Positions 31,761-44,029 are shown, counted from the first letter of the stretch. The stretch is 64,000 nucleotides of DNA from Trichobilharzia szidati (GCA_944472155.2 OX235272.1:11454354-11518353); one strand, 5' to 3'. The notes: a model not told the origin generated them from the letters alone. A program made the numbers and translations.

Positions 31761-32309
31761 CCATTCTGTTATTTTTACCATCTATCTTTCTACCACTTAC
31801 CAAAATCCACTATATTTATTATAGAATAGCCTCGTTTCTCAGTCTGTCCTTTAGCTATTTAACCATTATTTCACATCCTATCATACCATATCTGTTATGC
31901 GTTAACCAACTTCCATAGCGACTCAAAAACTGACAAATTTGCAAATTACACACTTCGAGGTGAAATTTGATTGCAGTTTCCTTTCGAAGCCAGGATTACG
32001 CAGATCACATCCATTATTGATCTCATTGTGATACCATAAACAGCGATCAAGAAAGCAAGCATGAACGTATGATACTATATACTTCTATTCGACTGATATG
32101 AGTAGTTGAATACTACTCACATAAACCAGTAGGGATTCCTGGCCAGACCACACTGTTCAAAACACACAAAACAGCCATTTCACTTGTTATGTGCCTAGCT
32201 TATCACGTTTGGAGGGTGTGAGCAGTATCCCACTACCCATATCCATCGATTAGTAGTAAATAACATTAGGCATTTATGTCCTCCCCCAAATAACTTGAAT
32301 CGTTATGTT

Positions 32310-32840
32310 ATTTTATTATTATTCCCTGTGGTTCCAAGTGAACCATAAGACTTCAGTAACACATCAACATTTCATCGTAACCTTTCCAGTCCTCCTCAGC
32401 CTGCTCTAACATTTGCCCATAAATTCTCATCTCCTCGTCACATGATGTCCTCCGTGTCACCCTGGGACACGCGACCAAATCGTCGTTTCACCTCGGGTTC
32501 CACTAGAGGGCCTGGCATGCGATATCAAGCGACGGTCTGCACAGCTTCTGTCTGGTCAATCTCCATTTTCTTCGGCATAATTGTTGAGCTGTGGTTTCTG
32601 TTATGGATTAGTTCGTTCCTAGAGTTTCTTGATTTTAATAATTTTTGACGATCTGATCTTCAGTACCATGACAGCTGACGTAGCTGTTGATCGAAGTCTG
32701 CAGCAGTCAGCTGGAAATGCTTTTGGCAACGCGCCCTGCAAGTTTCTGACCCGTATAGAAGAAGTGACTGACTGAGCAACTTAACATTTGTGTTGAAAAA
32801 CCCAATCTTGTTCTTTATGCACGGTGTGCTGCATAATCCA
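32310..32840 (-). mobile_element. RTE-like LINE (type 2), 3' end
   Basis: 'ccctgtggttccaagtgaaccataagacttcagtaacacatc' at the 3' end, then 'catgatgtcctccgtgtcaccctgg' and 'gatctgatcttcagtaccatgac', matching the copies at 20-22 and 5.9-6.4 kb. Confidence 0.55.
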
Positions 32841-33079
32841 CTCTACCATGTGCAATAGTAAGCAAGCACTCCTGTCTTACTTCTATCTTCACTTCAGAGG
32901 CTTCAATGAGTTATACGTTGTGGACTACCTGACATGTGTCACTGTTTCAAAGACTTGGACACTGCACGCCGTACTGCTGAAGCAGTTTACAAATTACTTC
33001 TCGGTCAACGCTGTCTGTCGAAGGCCTTTTCAAATTTGTCGATAAAGTTGACGTAGAGATTTGTGTCGTAATGACACCT

Positions 33080-33330
33080 TATCAGCGTCCGTAGCACAGT
33101 GGTAGAATGCTCGCCAACCACGCCTCATGTAGTTCGGGGTTCGATTCCCATCAATCGACGCACTCCTTTACCTCGCTTAGCCAATAATAAAACTGGTAAA
33201 GAAAGAAGGTTGGGCCTGAGGCTAGCAAACCCATCTCGTAAAAATAAATACTACTGCTACCGAAACTTCAAAAAAGGCTCTAGCTTGAAGCCCTAAGCTC
33301 CACTGGGAACGTAGGAATGAAGGAGAACAA
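33080..33330 (+). mobile_element. SINE-A, well-preserved copy
   Basis: A box in 'cgtagcacagtggtagaatgctcgcc', B box 'ggggttcgattccc', then 'tcctttacctcgcttagccaataataaaactggtaaagaaag', 'ggttgggcctgaggctagcaa', 'aaaaataaatactactgctaccgaaacttc' and 'aagctccactgggaacg'. A good reference copy for the family. Confidence 0.7.
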
Positions 33331-33639
33331 CACCTTATCAGAATTATGTAAAATTACGGTTTTCTATCGTCTGGATTGGCTTTACAGTATACTTCCTGTC
33401 ATCTTATTAACGATTTGTACTTTTGTCTGTAGTCAGTAAGCGATCACGACGAATGAACAACACCAGTTTTGTTCCTGCATATACATTTTGTTATCTAAAT
33501 GTAAAAATACTTGTTCCATGTTGATTGCATCAGTGACAGTTTATTGTCGACTTATACGCATTTGAAAGTGACATCTTAAATTCTAGAAATGTACATAAGC
33601 TTTCAATTACGAGTGTATGTGGAAAAATTCAAAGCACTC

Positions 33640-34290
33640 GAATACGCATTAAATGAAATTGAATTCAATTTATGCCACAGTCCTAATAGTTTATACTGTT
33701 TTGTGTTCGGGAGTAAAAGACAAACTGCCTAATTTCACCTCTTTCATGTGTATATACCAATTTAACTGCTCCTGTGGAGCCAGTTACATAGGCCGTACAA
33801 TTAGGCGTGTTCCTCGTCTGACTTCCGAACATCACCCTGCGTCGTTAAGCAAAGGACAAAAAAAATCTATTCGTAGCGCTATTCTATCTCATCCTGTGGA
33901 TACAGAACACAAGATTGACGTTAATCATGCTTTCAGGGTCATTTACCGCATACCTACGAATCGCAGTGTTGCTTTAAGACTTCTACTACTATATATTGCT
34001 TAGGCTGTGGGGATACATATTAATAAGCCTAATTTATGCACCCAAAAGAAGTTAGTTAAGTCATTATCATTTACCTTGGTCATACAGGTTTGAATAATCC
34101 AGAATTTTTGTGAAATTTCCCTAATTTTAGTTGATATTCTATTCGCTATTATATAATAATAATTAGTATTATTATTATAATTTAAGCATCTTTAATAAAC
34201 TGTAATTCCACTGTGATCATACTTTACAAATCGATATTATTTAAAAAACACTAATATTGTTATTGACTACTATTCTAGAATATAGCAAAA
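33640..34290 (+). mobile_element. Penelope-like element, GIY-YIG domain and 3' end
   Basis: The open frame (33653-34003) contains GVKDKLPNFTSFMCIYQFNC, SCGASYIGRTIRRV and EHHPASLSKGQKKSIRSAIL, covering the Cys-containing insert and YIGRT core of the endonuclease. The 3' non-coding end contains AT-rich sequence with 'cattattataatttaagcatctttaataaactgtaa'-type blocks. The RT is absent. Paired tail to tail with the next copy. Confidence 0.78.
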
Positions 34291-34865
34291 ATATTCATTC
34301 AGAAATCTATAAAACACAAAATAATCGAGCGAAGAATATTCTTTTCGATAAATTCCTCTTTCGGCTCTAAAACCATATATATGTTTACATACATAGAATA
34401 TTCTAGATTAGTAGTTATTAACAATATTAGTGTTTTTTCAAATAATATCGATTTGTAAAGTAAGATCACAATGGAATTACCACAGTTCATTAAAGATGCT
34501 TAAATAATAATAATAAAGATATAATAGCGAATCGAATATCAACTAAAATTAGGAAAATTTCACAATAATTCGGGATTATTCAAACCTGGATGGCCAAGGT
34601 AATGATAATGACTGAACTAACTTCTTTTGGGTGCATAAATTAGGCTTGTTAATAGGGATTCCCACAGCCTCAGCAATATTTAGTAGTCGAAATCTTAAGG
34701 CAAAATTGAGATTCGTAGGTATGCAGTAAATGACTCTGAAAGCCTGGTTTACACCAATCTTGTGTTCTGTATCTAAAAGATGAGAAAGAATAGCGCTGCG
34801 AATAGATTTTGTTTGACCTTAGCTTAACCAGGCAGGGTGATGTTCGGAAATTCGACGAGTTTAAT
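34290..34865 (-). mobile_element. Penelope-like element, inverted partner of the preceding copy
   Basis: From 34430 to 34860 it is a diverged reverse complement of 33780-34260, including the endonuclease C-terminal blocks ('ttaaccaggcagggtgatgttcgg'). The centre (34260-34430) contains the shared 3' sequence 'gcaaaaatattcattcagaaatctataaaacacaaaataat'. Confidence 0.72.
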
Positions 34866-35102
34866 AGATGTCTGAATGAATATTTTCACAGTATTAAAAC
34901 ATTCTTAATTATATAGTCTTTCCTGTCAGTATGTTCAATATCTAAACATTTGAACAATTGACAATTGAACATATGAAAAGCAATCACCATAAAAGAGGGT
35001 AGATAAATATTCAAACTTCCCGCCTCTCATCTCTCCCACCCTCTGCCAACAAAACAAGAATAAACAAATACGGAAATTTAATAAAAATTAAATTTTACAT
35101 AC

Positions 35103-35600
35103 ACGTGCATGATTTAATCGTTTCTTATCATTATTGATCACATTTATTTGTCTTGACTTAATCTCATGAACACGTGGATTCTGGAATCGTTTATTTATAA
35201 TTGAAACTTTTGATCGACAGGTATTTGAATTCCTGTTCAATTGATTAGATTGCTTTATTGGATTATCACTGTTGTTGTTGATTTCAGCAAGATATTTCAT
35301 TTCTTCAATTGTCTTTTGCCGTTGTTTTAATTGTGTTTTTAAATGGCATATTTGATTGCGTAGATTACAGAGAAGGGTGGAAATCATAACTGACTGATCT
35401 TTCCGTGTTGATCCTGTTGAATCTTCTTGGACAACTTGTGATGATTCGGTATTGGTTGTTGCTACCGTTGTAGGTATTGTTCGTTGGGTAGTTGACTCGC
35501 CTTGATTGTTTTCTGTTTGCGGTTGTGTGGGACATGGGATTGAGGTGGGTGTACATCTCATATAACTGTTTGCTTCTAGTGATTTTATGCGATCCTCATA
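35103..35600 (-). CDS. Coiled-coil protein gene, exon b (large exon)
   Basis: 498 bp, 166 codons. The acceptor is tgtttttcag|TATGAG and the proposed donor is GCACGT|gtatgt, both phase 0. Residues 1-13 continue the helix of exon a. About residues 14-65 are a Ser/Thr/Gln/Asn-rich linker. About 66-105 form a second helix (NLRNQICHLKTQLKQRQKTI). The rest is Asn-rich and basic. If the donor is not used, reading continues four codons to a TAA at 35090-35088, which would give a short alternative C-terminus; phase agreement with the downstream exons favours splicing. A CR1-like LINE tail begins about 190 bp beyond the acceptor. Confidence 0.7.
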
Positions 35601-35792
35601 CTGAAAAACAATAGCAGAAGGGATAATTATTTCAAATCTCGGAAAATACTCATCAGGACATTAGAGAGAGAAATAAACAAAACGCTCAGTCAAATCAAAT
35701 TGATACCAATGAACTACATGGGAAAAAACCGGGAAGACTACACCAGACTTCGATCAGCTATTGTTGAATATAAAATTTTTATTTCCCTATTA

Positions 35793-36840
35793 TAATAATA
35801 ATAATTGATTTGCTTTATTCCAGAAACAGTACTAGTGGTACAGTGTGGAATTTTCAGCACATATCTACAATATTTGCATCTAATTTTATCAAACATTGAA
35901 AAGGAGTGTTTCAAAAAAATAAATATAAAGACACCAACAGCAAAAAGAAGACAGGAAAAACAAAATAATTTTTAAAAAATGCGAAAAAATACCAAGAAGT
36001 AGAAAGGAAAATAAACAGCGCATAATAACATCTCAGTATTGGGTAATGGAAGCTATGATATGATTATGCATGGTGACAGTAAAGCTATAGTCATACAAGA
36101 AGTTATGAAATGATATTTAAGAATGTTTATCGGCAAGATGATCAGTTAATTCAGGTTGAACAACACTAAACAATCATAAAATAACATTTCAGGGTTTTTT
36201 TACTGTCAGGTCTAATGCAGTGTTTGTGGTGGTAGTGTGAGTAATCCTAAATAATACAAAATTTTAAGGGTGATAATGGCGTTCACAACCAAGATTGTCA
36301 GTTAATATTGCCGAAAAGAAAAATAAAAATAAAAAAACAACCACAAAACTAATAATTACATGATGGTAAATGACAGGACAATTTTGTAATACTCATAGTG
36401 CTAATACAGTCGGAACCAGGAGAAATACAAAAGAAGGAATAGAGTAAAGTACAAAAAAAGTAAGCCAATGTTAATAATTTAGGTAGCTAGGTATGTTCAA
36501 GGAGGTGTTCACTATAGAATACAAAATAAGAGAGAAATAAAAGAGCCTAAAATTATGTTATTAACAACAGAGCAAGTCATAAGTTCCACGCTTAACATTC
36601 TCTCTTCCGCTTAGAACACGGGCCAAGTATGGTATCGTTGAGTTCCTGTACTTGGTTGTACGAGCATAGATTATTTTATACTGATTTCTGGTTCTACTTG
36701 ATGAGATACAAGGCGAGACTTGGGAATAGAGGGGGTGTTGGGGGTCGGAGAGTATGGTTTTAGACCATTTTTCGCATGTATTCAGATGCCTTTCAACTAA
36801 TGTAGTGACGAGACTAGCTTACCAGCCAATCCTAAGCCTC
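35793..36840 (-). mobile_element. CR1-like LINE, 3' end
   Basis: An (ATT)n tail at about 35793-35806, 'gatttgctttattccagaaacagtactagtgg' next to it as in the copies at 20.16 and 53.96 kb, and a degraded C-terminal coding block at 36590-36840 ('gggccaagtatggtatcgttgagttcctgtacttgg'). A longer AT-rich 3'UTR-like stretch separates the two. Confidence 0.6.
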
Positions 36841-36864
36841 GAAAATGATGGAAGATTGGCCACC

Positions 36865-37210
36865 CAGGATAATCAATCCAATTGCCAGGGAAACTTCAAA
36901 CTTCGCCAAAAAAAATACTTAAAACAATTATTTCCCTTTATGAATTTAGACAAAGCAATAAGAAGACGTAATTTATCTGAATCGTGTTTTGTATGTATTT
37001 GCGCAACACATTTCGAACAATCTGATCACACACAGACTTGTCACAAGAGTGAATATATATGAAATTAAAGAGTTCAGAGGTGAGAAAATACACTACTTAG
37101 CTCAAGTTAAAACGACGTATTGAAAGTAAAAATAACAAAGAAGACCACTAATCCAAATAACAGAGGTAAAAGTACATCTGCCATGGTATCAAAACAAAAT
37201 TTACCAAGGA
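36865..37210 (+). mobile_element. PLE C-terminal remnant plus terminal-repeat fragment
   Basis: KKYLKQLFPFMNLDKAIRRR (36900-36980) resembles VKQLVPLINLNKALRRQ in the minus-strand PLE at 39.1 kb. From 37075, 'aggtgagaaaatacactacttagctcaagttaaaacgacgtattgaaagtaaaaataac' matches the palindrome arm at 15.78 kb. Confidence 0.55.
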
Positions 37211-37331
37211 AGGTTTAGTGTGACGACGAATTGTTGTTTTGAAGGCATAAAGGTGGCTTAAACTTCCTAATTGCCAGCTAGAGCTTCCACAAACTTTACG
37301 ATACGCCCCAAACACGTTTTATAGATTTCTG

Positions 37332-38546
37332 GTGGACAATGCCACTGGTAATGTGCTGCTTGTGGAAAAGCAGATCAACCGTCAGCTTCAGATTTTACTG
37401 ATGCATGGTTTTATAAATGAAAAACTTTATAAACAACTTAAAGCAATTGGGTCGCATACTCCCCAGCTTTATGGCCTTCCGAAGATCCACAAAACTGGTA
37501 ACCCACTGAGACCCATCTTAGACATGTCGAGTTCTCCATACCACAAAATCGCAAAATGGATTACAGAAGTCCTTACGCCTGTAAGAGACTCATTATCAAA
37601 TCATTCTTTAAAAAGTTCATTTGATCTAACAGATACGCTAGACACCTTGAACATCAAGGATAAGGTTATGTGTTCAATTGACATAGAATCTTTATTCACC
37701 AATGTTTCCCTCAATGAAACTGTTGATTTCCTTTGCGATTACATCGCAAGCAATGAAATAAACTTGCCTATTCCTGTAACTTACATCAGAGACATCATCT
37801 TAATGTGTACAGAAAATATTAGATTCACCTTTCAAGAAAATGCATACAAACAAATCGATGGTGTTGCGATGGGTAGCCCTCTTGGGCCCCTGTTAGCAGA
37901 TATGTTCATGTCGAAATTGGAAAGACAAATGCAAGGTATGCTTGGAGAATTTTTGCTGTATAAACGTTATGCAGATGATACTCTCATTATTGCTAATAAT
38001 AGTAAATCTATTGAAAACTTTATTACTCTATTTAATCATATTCATCGAAATATCCGAGTGACTTCCGAACGCGAATCGAGTGACAAACTCGGTTTCCTCG
38101 ATATTACAATGACCAGGAGAGATGATGGTACGATTCAGAGATCTATCTTTCGTAAACAGATATGGAGTGGACAATATCTTCATTTTACCAGTTTTGTTCC
38201 TATCCAGTATAAACGTTCCGTAGTGAAATGTTTGTTCTCAAGGGCCCGAAAAATATGCACGAGTGACACAGTGATGGATGAGTTTCGACATACACATTCA
38301 GTTTTATTAGCTAATGGGTATCCGGAAAACTTTATCACTTGTCACAGTAAAGAAAGGCGGCATCTCGAAAAGACAGCTTCGGTACCAAAGAAAGCTATCT
38401 TTATTAACCTACCATTCAAGGGTGAGCAGATTATGCAGCTGACAGTTAGCTCAAAGACTTCGGTCAGCCATCAAACGCACATTCTACGCCACCACATCTC
38501 TTTCTCTCACTTGCCGAACATTTTCGATCCCTGTACCTACGATTAA
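37332..38546 (+). CDS. Penelope-like reverse transcriptase, largest open fragment
   Basis: 404 codons are open. Order: GLPKIHKTGNPLRPILDMSS (about residues 48-67), a typical PLE entry to the RT; motif A SIDIESLFTNVSLNETV (D117); motif B GVAMGSPLGPLLAD (177-190); catalytic YADD (213-216); KLGFLDITMTRR (252-263); QYLHFTSFVPIQYKRS (281-296); NGYPENFI (328-335). The enzyme copies PLE RNA into DNA at the insertion site. The frame lacks the N-terminal PLE domain, and the downstream GIY-YIG domain is frameshifted (38550-38900, with THTYIGRTNRM in another frame). All visible RT catalytic residues are kept, but as an element it is incomplete. The first ATG at 37332 is arbitrary. Confidence 0.85.
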   Translation: MDNATGNVLLVEKQINRQLQILLMHGFINEKLYKQLKAIGSHTPQLYGLPKIHKTGNPLRPILDMSSSPYHKIAKWITEVLTPVRDSLSNHSLKSSFDLTDTLDTLNIKDKVMCSIDIESLFTNVSLNETVDFLCDYIASNEINLPIPVTYIRDIILMCTENIRFTFQENAYKQIDGVAMGSPLGPLLADMFMSKLERQMQGMLGEFLLYKRYADDTLIIANNSKSIENFITLFNHIHRNIRVTSERESSDKLGFLDITMTRRDDGTIQRSIFRKQIWSGQYLHFTSFVPIQYKRSVVKCLFSRARKICTSDTVMDEFRHTHSVLLANGYPENFITCHSKERRHLEKTASVPKKAIFINLPFKGEQIMQLTVSSKTSVSHQTHILRHHISFSHLPNIFDPCTYD

Positions 38547-38900
38547 AGGACGAAATTCTGTGGACTCTACTTCAAACTGTATCTACAAGTTCACCTGCAG
38601 CTGCGGTGACACACACCTATATAGGTAGAACCAACAGAATGTTCCTATATCGTCGAACATGTTCCAAAATAGCGACTAAATCATACAGAAAATCCCAATG
38701 CGATTAATCTGAATTGAAATCCAGCATCATCCATTGCAAAACAATTATTAATGTCAATTAGGTCACAAAATCAATATTGTTAATGATTGTTTCACAATTA
38801 TTTCACATAACTCTAATTCAGGGTTGGTTATTGAAGGTGATGGCAGCACTTTGGGGATTAATCACATACAGCCTAAACTGTGTGTACAAAAATCAATAGA
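38546..38900 (+). pseudogene. Degenerate GIY-YIG part of the same PLE
   Basis: Frames alternate between SCGDTH and YIGRTNRMFLYRR, then a C-terminal LCVQKS-like end. One or more frameshifts separate it from the RT frame. Confidence 0.6.
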
Positions 38901-39790
38901 CTTTAATCTTCGCCCACCATGAACTGACTACTTGACCTACTTAAATATGATTGGTCATTAGTATGTACTTTTGTTTTATATAACTGAGTAATTGTCGTGA
39001 ACTTTATTTTATTATTGTTAACCATGTTAGTTGTAAAGCGGCTGTAAAGAAACTCCGAAATGATATCATCTCGCGAAATTTGTCTTCTTAATGCCTTATT
39101 CAAATTTATCAAAGGGACTAATTGTTTCACTTTTATAGATAGGTTTAAAAGATCTGTTAACGTCAATTTTATGTCCTGTCTCTATAATATGTTTCGCAAT
39201 AGAGTAGCTAGGTCTCATGTTCTCACCATTAATGGGTTCTGAAGATTCCATTTGTTTCTGGAGTCATTTAGGAATGTGCTATATAACCCTAACTAGTAGA
39301 GATCGATGAGTCCTCCCTATGTATGTGTGTCCACACGTACATTCAAATTGTTAAATACAGTGGAATGTGACATCATTTTTCGCATGTTCGAAGGGCTTAG
39401 ATGGACATGTTAGCTTCATATTCTCAATTATTATGATATTAGCTGCGTAAAAAGTCTTTTTAACAGCAGCGTTCAGTCTTTGTCTAGTTATCAAGCTGCT
39501 ATGATGCCCATATAGGGTAGCTCGATGTACACGTCTTTCTATGGGGCGAGTTGGAGAATGGGTCTTGGTGTTCTGACTACTTTATATCTCCTAATGAACT
39601 TCTGCATAATTATTATCAACCAGAGTTTGTGTCAACTTTCTTTCTTCTTTACCAAGTGTGTCTTCAGTGCATATTCGTTGTATTCTACTGAAGAGGCACC
39701 TTACTAAGGCTATTTTGTACAGAGCAGGGTAGAAACTGTTGTAATAAGGATACTGTCCTATCCAGGTAGGTTTTCTATAAACAGATCGTT
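38900..39790 (-). mobile_element. Penelope-like element, convergent copy
   Basis: Minus strand: KTFYAANIIIIENMKLTCPS, CTCGHTYIGRTHRSL-like sequence near 39310-39340, then YSIAKHIIETGHKIDVN and VKQLVPLINLNKALRRQ. Its 3' end abuts the 3' end of the plus-strand PLE at about 38900. Confidence 0.65.
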
Positions 39791-39811
39791 TTATTGATCC
39801 ATCAAGCCTGT

Positions 39812-40035
39812 CAATTTCAGCTTAAGATGTAAACGACAGTTAAAAGAAGCCATCGATTCTCTTGACAGTTGTGAGGTTGACGACAATGATATAGGAGTTA
39901 AATCAGAAATTAAGTATCTTGGACTTATTCTCTCTTCTGATCTCTCCTGGTCTTCCTATGTCTCAGCGATCTCCAGTAAAATATATCGCCTGACATTTTA
40001 CATTAAGAAGCTAAGGCACTCGGGTATAATGGTCT
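39812..40035 (+). mobile_element. CR1-like LINE, internal RT fragment
   Basis: Reads VNFSLRCKRQLKEAIDSL then SEIKYLGLILSSDLSWSS and KIYRLTFYIKKLRHSGI, aligning with SEIKYLGVILSADLPWSSHI of the 20.5-21.4 kb copy. Truncated at both sides. Confidence 0.7.
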
Positions 40036-40930
40036 GTGAGCTTTCGTCCCGGTTTAAAACCCCGAAGAGTTCAAAACTGAGGCAAAATAGTATTTATAGT
40101 ACCACACCACTTATTATGTTCCCTGAATGAATTATAGAAAATGGCTAGAAATCAATACACAGATGACTGGAGTATTTCGCCTGATATACCATTATTATTA
40201 CTAATATTATTATTATTAATACATTGACAATCCTGATAGGTGTATAGAATATCTGTTAGATAATTCGCAGGTGGACAGATAAAACCATTAACAATTTCCT
40301 TCCCCTGTCCTTTTTGTTATTCCAATAACAAACACGCAGATCACTCTGTGAGATGGAAAGACAAAAGCAAACACACCAAAAATGACAACAACACAAACAG
40401 TGATGAAACTCAGCATATAATTGATGTTAATATCTGATCAGAGGCGGTGTCAGAGAAATACGTGGAAATATGTCAACAAAAAAATAGGCTTCTCCATCAT
40501 TCTCATAAGTGCATGTATTTCATAATAACAATAATATTAGTAATACATGCCGGAGGAAAATTCATTCAATGGGTACGGTGGCAGAGACTGAGAAATAACA
40601 AAAGAGAACAGGATGGTGTGTGTGTTTGGGGGGGGGGAGGGAAGGTGAGATACTAGCGCTTACAGAAAACCGTTGATATTCCATTGTGAACTTAAACTTT
40701 GAAGCATTGTATCCAACATTCGTTATGTGATTAAGACAGGAGACAAACTAAGCAAAGTCACGAGAAATCAGAAATATTTTTCTTGACACTGGCGTCAAGT
40801 TTCTTACACATATAGAAGAACTGACTGGTCAGTACAATCAACACCATTTCTTCTGTTGTATCTTTCCTGGTTACGATCAAATTTACAAAAATTTTATTCC
40901 TGAATATCATGAATAGATTTAACCGCCTGT
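40036..40930. other. Intron sequence, nothing recognised
   Basis: Includes a G-run at about 40627-40640 and (ATT)n at 40190-40220; otherwise featureless. Confidence 0.4.
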
Positions 40931-41175
40931 GTGCGTCTGTGACTCAGTGGTAGAATGCTCGCCAACCACGCATGTGGCCCCAGGTTCGATCCCCGACCAC
41001 AGACTCACTCCCTTACCTCGCTAACCCAGTAATAAGACCGGTAAAGACGGAAAGTGGGGCATGAGGCTAGCAACTTCATACCGTAAAAATAAATACCATT
41101 GCTACCCGAACTTCAAACCCCTAGCTTGAAGCCTCCTATGTACCACAGGGGGAACGTAAAGGAATAAAATAACAA
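40930..41175 (+). mobile_element. SINE-A, well-preserved copy
   Basis: 'gtgcgtctgtgactcagtggtagaatgctcgccaaccacgc' head, 'aggttcgatccccgacc' B box, and a full body to 'ccacagggggaacgtaaagg'. Confidence 0.7.
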
Positions 41176-41689
41176 ATAATGTCAGTAATGAAAACAATGC
41201 AAATTATGAGGAATTCAAACCCTTGACAGCACTGTCATAGGATTTTTCATAAGATGAGAATTAAGGCGGTATTTAAATCAACCAACTCGCTCACTCAGAG
41301 ACAAACTCTGTCAGCTAGACAACGTGGCAGATCCAACTAAGAAAAATTATATAATTCACCAAATATCATGTATTGACCATTGGCAAAGTCAATTATATGG
41401 GTCAAACTAGTAGACTAGGATCAATTAGGTTATCGGAATGTAAACTTTTAGCCAGACCTAGAATGATTGAGAGGCGTCAAAGTTAAATGACCTAGAAGAA
41501 ACCTCGACCACTGGAATGCATTCACTTGCACTTAATTGTACAAAAGAATGAAATTATTGAAAAGTGAGAAACAGTTAGGTGAAAACATAGAGAGAAGTTA
41601 ATCACCGAGTCTTTATTCCTTGATAATCAAGCGTTCATTTTCAGGGATTTCATTAATCACAAGATTGATCACAAACTGACATCAGTTTG

Positions 41690-42070
41690 AGAACTACCAC
41701 TGAAAGCCAGAAGTATTAGACATCTGTTTCGTCCTAACTTGGGCCACTCCATCAGTACACACCCACCAGGGGGTTTAGAACCCTGGTATTCCTGGTTACA
41801 AGGTGAGCTCGTAGACCGTTCAGATACTCGCGCCTGGTGGTTGCGCCATATATTTATATATCGTGAACTCATAGAAGTTGGAATTCGTGAGCCAATCATT
41901 AAATCGAGTCCTAGAGACTGAATGGTCTATGAGCTCAGCTTGTAACCGGAAGGTCCTAGTTTCAAACCCTTGTGGTGGGTGCGTACTGATGAAGAATCCC
42001 AAGCACTAAGAAGAAACAGCTGTCCAGTACTCCCAACTGGTTTTTCAATGCTTATCTCTCTAAGTGACAT
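41690..42070. mobile_element. SINE-B pair in inverted orientation
   Basis: Reverse copy at 41690-41830 ('cagtacacacccaccaggggg..ggttacaaggtgagctcgtagacc') and forward copy at 41910-42065 ('gaatggtctatgagctcagcttgtaaccggaaggtcctag...gtactgatgaag'), separated by about 80 bp. Confidence 0.6.
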
Positions 42071-42224
42071 CAACTAGTAATCAAACCTTTATTCACTGAA
42101 TCAACACCGCACTTGTGCAATCAAAATGACGCAGAGCCTATCCGAAATTAATGGAAACATTTCAATGTAAAATTGAAGGAAGTGAGGCCACACAAGCAAG
42201 ACATGGAGTCGTGTGAATACAATG

Positions 42225-43510
42225 ACATGATAGAGAAGATTTGTAGCTCAGGTGAATGATTTGCAATTAATAGTGTTCTCTGAGCTGGTCGGTTTAGTTG
42301 CGAAGCTTTCGTCGTCCTCCTGCTGGACAACATCCCCTTTCAGCGCAATATTTAGCACTAAGTGAAATGATTTAAACTTCTTCATGAGTGGTGATAGAAT
42401 TGCGTCCGTCTCCCAGTAACCATCTTTACAAATGTATTGACCACTTTCTATTGACTTGGATTTTAAACTTTCTGGTCACCTGATTTTCTTTTTATTAGTT
42501 GGTATACTTGATCGATATTAACGTGTTTGTTAATTGCATATTTGTTTTGAGTACCATGCTTCTGGGAATTCCCTGACTGCACTTTCGGTGTTTCCTCTGT
42601 CTAAGATTTTGACATTATCCCAATCAAATTGATGTCCATCATTGTCTATATGCATTGATACTTAAGAATATAAATAACGTTTCTTTTCACGGCTGATTTG
42701 TGTTCTTGGATTCTAATTCGAAGGGGACGCCCAATTTGGCCGATGTAATGCCTGTTGCCGTTCATACAATTTATTTTGTAAACGGTATTAATTTTATCTC
42801 CTTTTTCTGTTGGATTTTTCGGTTTGCATAATATAGAACTAAGCGATTTGACAGGCTTGTGTGCTATATCTATATCAAACGGTTTCAGTATTCTAGCTGT
42901 TATTTCAGAGATATTTCTCATGTATGGTAGGATGAATTTTCTTGTTGTCTTTGATGATGGTTTCTTGTTGGTGTTTTGATTCGACTTTGAACACTTATTG
43001 ATGAAATTTTGTGGATAACCATTCTTTTTGAAAACCGTTTGTAGGTACGTTTCTTCCGTTCGTTTCAACTCTGACGTGCTACAATGTGTTTGAACTCTTT
43101 TAAACAATGTCTGCACACAGTTTCGTTTGTGAGTAATTGGATTATTGCTAGTATAATTGAGTATTTGATCTGTGTGTGTGCGTTGATTTTCTATATACTT
43201 GTGTCTCTAAATCTCCTGTGTTGGTTCTCCTGATTACGACATGTAAAAAATGGGATTTCGTTATCTAATTCTTCTTCTCTCGTCGTGAATTTGATGTCTT
43301 CAAATATGTTGTTTATTAATTTATGAGTATATTTTAAATCATATCTCTTAATTATTACAAATGTATCATCAACGTAACATATCCAGATTTTCGGTTTAAT
43401 TATAGGTACAGCTATTAATTCTAATCTTTGCATAACGGCTTCAGCTATTATTCCTGATATGGGCGATACAATGACATGGTTATTATAAGCAATACATTGT
43501 GCTTGAAAAT
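42225..43510 (-). mobile_element. Penelope-like element: RT end, GIY-YIG domain and terminus
   Basis: Minus strand: a damaged motif-B region SPISGIIAEAVMQ, then WICYVDDTFVIIKRYD with the catalytic YVDD (43376-43362), DNEIPFFTCR, then after a frameshift KKNGYPQNFINKCSKSN and KINCMNGNRHYIGQIGRPLR (endonuclease core), RIQEHKSAV. The terminus at 42228-42350 contains 'ctgagctggtcggtttagttgcgaagctttcgtcgtcctcctgctgg', shared with 49.9 and 52.0 kb. Two main open pieces remain (43433-43191, 43116-42646). Confidence 0.8.
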
Positions 43511-44029
43511 GTCATCCACTTAATAATTATCTATCACGCTTAGATATATATCAGATGAGATTATCTTATATGAAAGTTTTTTTTCGAAGCGGTGTGAAAC
43601 AGTCGGTTTAGAAAGAAAATTCTAGAAATTTAAGTCAATCAGATGAAAGGTGGCATACTAAAGCGTATACACATTCCTTTTATGCACATAACTACCCTAG
43701 CCCAAAACGTAGAACTTAGCTTGGATTATCACACTTAAAATGGGCAGACTCCGCGTATCACACAAAGGTAGAGAAGAAATAGATTCAAAAGAACCATAAA
43801 AGCAGAAGGAATAGTAACATGGATAAACATGGCGGTTAATGGGGTATAAAAGATCACAGGGAATGAATGCATTTGCAGCATGGCGAATCATCTGAGCCTT
43901 ATCATCAACAGTCTCTTGTCATTAACCCAGTCAGTTTACATCTAACTACCTGGTTGACTCAAACCAACTACCAAAGAATTCATGGATTAATGCAAGCTTT
44001 TGGTTTGACCACGCATTTTATATCCTAAA

